Assembly (NCBI GenBank): GCA_018907035.1
Contig: JACCIC010000004.1
Coordinates: 8,322,001-8,386,000, forward strand
Reading direction: 5' to 3'
DNA from: Sycobia sp. Sy_11
Taxonomy: Eukaryota > Arthropoda > Insecta > Hymenoptera > Epichrysomallidae
DNA: 64,000 nucleotides
Part shown: positions 60,090 to 64,000 of the stretch, one piece after another
Layout: the number at the start of each line of letters is the position of its first letter
Numbering within the stretch: the first letter of the stretch is position 1
Translations under genes and position numbers: made by a program
Notes under the pieces: generated by a model
The model's input: the letters and a program-made list of their open reading frames with translations, nothing else
The model's database searches: none
What the model was told of the DNA's origin: nothing

Positions 60090-60815
60090 TGACTCATAAA
60101 AAGGCGAAAAACCCGTTTTAACGACCCAATTAGTTACTGAATGCACATTTTCCGCAAAGGCGCAGTTGCCAACCGCCCCCCCCTCCCCCGCCAACAGTCA
60201 CTGGTTCTCATCTTAATTGCATTCCCGGGAGAGTCGCAAAATTTCATAACGACCTAATTTTGCCCCGATGACTTGCCCACCCCTCCTTGCCAGTTGGAAG
60301 GAGAATGGGGCGCCAAGATGAGAGGATTTATTTAAAACGTCTATTACCGTACGTCTTTATTCCGCCCTTCCGCCCCACCCCCCTCTGATTCAACTTGATG
60401 AGGAAGAAGAGAACAGAAAAACAGAGCGAAAGAAGTATGTTCGTTAAAAAAAAAAAAAAAAAAACGAAAAAAATCGTTAATTCATCCGCGCACATATGCT
60501 TGTTTTGCAGATGCGAGCAGTTATTCGGACTCCGATAAAACGTGAAGGGAGCAAGAGAGAGAAAGAGGGGGGGGAGGAGAGTGAACGACCCACTGCACAG
60601 CCATCAAGGGCGATTTATTAATCACATCGGAGACTTTCACCCTCCCCGCTCCACTCCCTCGGCGGATTATTAATCACCAGCTCCTATGTAGCAGCTCGGT
60701 AATACGCTGGGCTTTTTTCCAGGGAGCGCGTCTTTTCCGCGAATTCGCCACGAGGAGGGGGGGGGAGGGATAGGATGGGCTCTACATAAAAATATAATAC
60801 GATCGAGGGTGTTGA

Positions 60816-60831
60816 GGGAGGGAGGGGGGGG
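60816..60831 (+). other. Canonical G-quadruplex motif
   Basis: GGGAGGGAGGGGGGGG fits G3N1G3N1G3N2G3. Another G9 run lies at about 60757. In Kdm3 this is the template-strand side, since the gene is transcribed from the - strand. Confidence 0.6.
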
Positions 60832-61849
60832 CTTCGTTCGCGTTAGTGCGCCCCGGGGATTTTGCGACTCTTAAGCGACGTCCACGAGAGTGCGGTCCGA
60901 CGAGATATTTATATTCGAGCATGTGTGGGCTAATGAAAGCAGGAGGGATCGATTATAATAATGTCCTCGATTTACGGAATGGCCGAAATTTCCAACGAAA
61001 AAATCTGGCGCATCTATAATTAGTCGAACATGTTTGAGGGACGCGCTCGTTGTTCAAGCTGAAGTGTAAAAATCAAAACTGCTCGTTCTTTATAATTATG
61101 AGTAACAAGACGGATGAACTGAGGGGATTGGCGTCGATGAGCGATATGGAAAACAATCGTTTGATTCTAATTAACCAGTCGTACAGTCCTTGGAGGAACA
61201 ACGTTAATTCAATGCCAATTTGTAGATAAAATCTAGACTCAGATATAACGTATAAGACGCCGCAAATAGTTTATCGAGCACGTATAATGAAATTTCGGTT
61301 ACACGACGAAAGAGTGCGCTCAGAACGTAATATTTAAACACTGGGATGTTTTTTTTTTAATTTTTTTGTTTTATTTTAATGCACCATATAACGCGAAATC
61401 TAGGCTGTGAAACTTTTTTCTTTTCAACAACCACCAGACAACAAGAAATTAACCTCGATTCCTCTGCAGATTTTCCTTTTTTTTCTATAATAAAAACACC
61501 AATGCGAGACACACGTACGCGTAAGCAACGCCGCACACACAACAAGAAAAGAGACAAGGATGGATATAGTATGAAAAGAGGGAAAGAGAGAGATGCGAAG
61601 GGAAGGAGATAAATTGCCGAAGAGATAGAGCCCATTATGGTGTATCAAGCGAACGAGCGGTTAGAGGGGGGGGGGGTGAAACGACCTGAAATTACGCTTG
61701 ACAAAATTACACTGGCAATAAACGTTAATTGCCTTCTGCACGCCCCCGAGATAGAGAAAGAGAGACAGAGAGTCATATATGCAACAACAATAATAATGAA
61801 GAATAATAATAACAATTGGCAGACACGTGAATCAGAATAATTGAATAAC

Positions 61850-61918
61850 GAGAGTCAGAGAGAGGGAGAGAGAGAGATGGAGAGAGAGTGAGAGTGTGAG
61901 AGAGAGAGAGAGAGAGAC
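61850..61918. repeat. Imperfect (GA)n tract
   Basis: GA/GAGG-rich purine tract of about 65 nt with a few interruptions. Confidence 0.9.
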
Positions 61919-62106
61919 GAAAAGTATAAGCATGTGATACGCCTCGTGTATAAAATGGGGCTTGGCACGAAATTCGAAACCCCCTCCACTGCTCATATTA
62001 TGCATATATAGAACCTATACTCGGACACGTGCTTTTGCTTCCGCCAGATGTCTCCCTCCCCTCTTCTTTATATCTGTCTCCCCCTCTCCTGCTTTCTCCT
62101 CTTTCT

Positions 62107-62110
<4 letters not shown>

Positions 62111-62140
<30 letters not shown>
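62111..62140. repeat. (TC)n microsatellite
   Basis: 30-nt TC run within a longer pyrimidine-rich stretch (62046-62140). Confidence 0.95.
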
Positions 62141-62142
<2 letters not shown>

Positions 62143-64000
62143 CCCCCTTATAAATAATAAAATATCCTCACTCGCGTGCTGTTACTTCCGTTCCGAGCGT
62201 GTTGGCGCGCGCATAATTTGCTCTGTAATATAGGCCGTCAAGGCCATCGGGCGTATATCACACAAGAGCCAGAGCGGACGAGCTCTGCGCGAGCGCGAGC
62301 AAGACGCGGCAAATAATCGCCGAAAATACCGTTAAACGGACACACGATGCCGATCGCTAAAACAATGTATAGGCTTTGCCTGTGCGCGTGTAGGCGTGTG
62401 CGTGCGCGTGTATTGTGTGCAGAAAGTACAGCGTGCATTCGACCGCGTGATATGTTGATATACAGTACGTATGTGTGTATATGCAACACGGTGGTGGTTT
62501 TATGCCAAGGTTAAGCAGGCGAAGGAACAGGTGACATATCACAATGTCGATTGGCGTATATAATATATATATATCTATGCACGCATAAACACGTTACAGA
62601 TCAGCAGATCTATTGTGAAACGATAAAGATTTAATTTAGTCAATTAATTTGAGGTTAGAATATTAATTGTGTCCACAAGTATCTAGTCAAATCAACTGAC
62701 ATTTTTTTTAACTCTAATCTACATCAGATTTTGCAAGCTACACATAGTATTATAAAAGAAAAGGAATTTTCAGAAGACAATCGTTTGTTTGCATACAAAA
62801 GGTAGAATTCCGCTATTGCTAAACTTTTCGACATTCTTTCGAAGGTTATAACGGACGAAATAAGATTTGCTTGAAAACAAAAACTTTTCCGAGAAGATGG
62901 AATATAAGCGTTGACTATGTCCCATCTAAAATTTTCTAAAAATAATTTAAAATGTTCCAATTTTGTAAACTAATATCCCAAGAGATAGCCTTGAGAATAA
63001 AAACTAGACGGATTTTAGAGGGAGAAAAAGTCTATACATGATGGAATTAATCACGGCTAGCTGCGCCGCGGGGATCGATGAGAAAAGAGGAAGAGAGAAA
63101 AAACACGTACGCGAGACGCGTATCGTCATCAATAACGAGAGGGATCGAGCGGAGAGGGCGATCCGAAAAGTGCCGAAATACAAACAACAAAAAAGGGCCA
63201 ATGTCTACACACACACACACGCGCGCGCGCGCGCAGGCATCTATAGAGGGACTCAAGCCGAGCCACGCCGCGAGGAGAGCACCCAGAGATCCTTTTTTTT
63301 ACGCTTTCAAATTGACGGATAGTCAGACGGCAAAACAGGGGAGTGAGGCCGCCGATCAACGAGGCGATGGCGGCCTGGCGGGGGGGGGGGTAAGAAGGGA
63401 AAAAGGCCGACAGACAGGTTTTGTGTCTTTAAACAGGGAGGAGGAGGGGGGAGCGTAGGCAGGTGCTGGAATGTGCATCGATTTCTAAAAGGCCTCTCCC
63501 TTCACCCCCATGCCTATCCTCCTTTTTTTCTCTCTAAACCTTCAGGGGGGCGGGCCTGCTTTTTTATTCAAATCGACTCTCCCCCTTCCCCCACCCTCTC
63601 ACTCTCTCCCTTCCTCACGCCGATGGCGGTACGCAACGCCTATCGTGCACGGTATAGAAATACGCTTAAACGAGATTATAACGAATTGGAGCTAGATGCA
63701 ATAGAGATATATTATTGGCACTGGGCGAGAAATGGGCGTCGTCTCTTTCGTTACGCTCGCGGAACAAATTCGACAGCATGACTTTTGCACATTTTGGGAT
63801 TCGACCTTGAAGTCCCCCCCCCCCTGAATCTTTCTTCCAATTCGTATTTAAATGGATAAGTGGGATAAAATGTAATTTTAGGCGCGCTTTTAAATCGAAA
63901 ATCGTTCCTTGAAAATTTAGAATCAATATGTAGTTTATCGTATTACGTTATGGATATTATAATCATTTAATTAAAACATAAAGTTCAATTATTCTTGTTA

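Larger units (their letters stand above)
43693..64000 (-). other. Kdm3: Upstream intron / 5' region of Kdm3, repeat-rich
   Basis: No - strand exon resembling the KDM3 N-terminal domain could be found here, although exon a needs upstream coding sequence. The simplest reading is one intron longer than 20 kb. The right half (about 50.5-64 kb) is richer in CpG, G- and C-runs and polypurine/polypyrimidine tracts than the left. Open frames in this block are low-complexity translations of repeats (Tyr-Ile, Ser-Leu, Arg-Glu, His-Thr). Confidence 0.6.

Noticed and set aside
1..64000. CRISPR array, prophage, bacterial operon or integrated virus
   Set aside because: Spliced insect genes and microsatellites throughout; no repeat-spacer pattern and no viral or bacterial genes were seen.

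Overview
The window is animal nuclear DNA, most likely from an insect and probably a hymenopteran (ant, wasp or bee). Exons are GC-rich and separated by long AT-rich introns. There are many (TA)n, (GA)n, (CA)n and CpG-containing simple repeats. Both recognisable genes give proteins of the insect type. The order assignment is inference, because no species-specific marker was seen.

Two protein-coding genes converge tail to tail. On the + strand, the last five coding exons of cap-n-collar (cnc; CNC-bZIP transcription factor, the insect Nrf2/Nrf1 orthologue) lie at 12341-17440. They encode the acidic/serine-rich middle region, the CNC homology block, the basic region and zipper, and a C-terminal Neh3-like segment followed by a long Gln/His tail. 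Upstream cnc exons lie to the left of the window, so bases 1-12340 are the 3' part of a very long intron. That intron holds CpG-rich promoter-like islands and a consensus NF-E2/antioxidant response element. On the - strand, sixteen coding exons of Kdm3 (JmjC histone H3K9 demethylase, KDM3/JHDM2 family) run from 43692 down to the stop codon at 25385. Every splice phase is consistent, giving 2093 residues in the window. They cover a Q/S/P-rich N-terminal half, a C2HC4-type zinc finger, an LXXLL motif and a complete JmjC domain with its His-Asp...His iron ligands. The N-terminal exons of Kdm3 are not visible, so 43693-64000 appears to be intron more than 20 kb long, or intron plus an internal promoter.

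Between the two stop codons (17440-25385) lie 7.9 kb of AT-rich 3' UTR and intergenic sequence. No transposon ORF, CRISPR array, tRNA or rRNA gene was recognised. The two proteins are not known to form a complex. CNC drives stress-response and patterning programmes, and Kdm3 removes H3K9me1/2 to open chromatin.

Points that merit a second look are a one-base reading-frame disruption in the second cnc exon of the window, a perfect 35-nt palindrome 50 nt upstream of a cnc splice acceptor, a 96-nt stop-free intron in Kdm3 that could be retained in frame, a consensus CNC-Maf binding site inside the cnc intron, a hairpin-forming GC island followed by a T-run in the intergenic region, and several promoter-like CpG islands. 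I found no evidence of a new multi-gene system.
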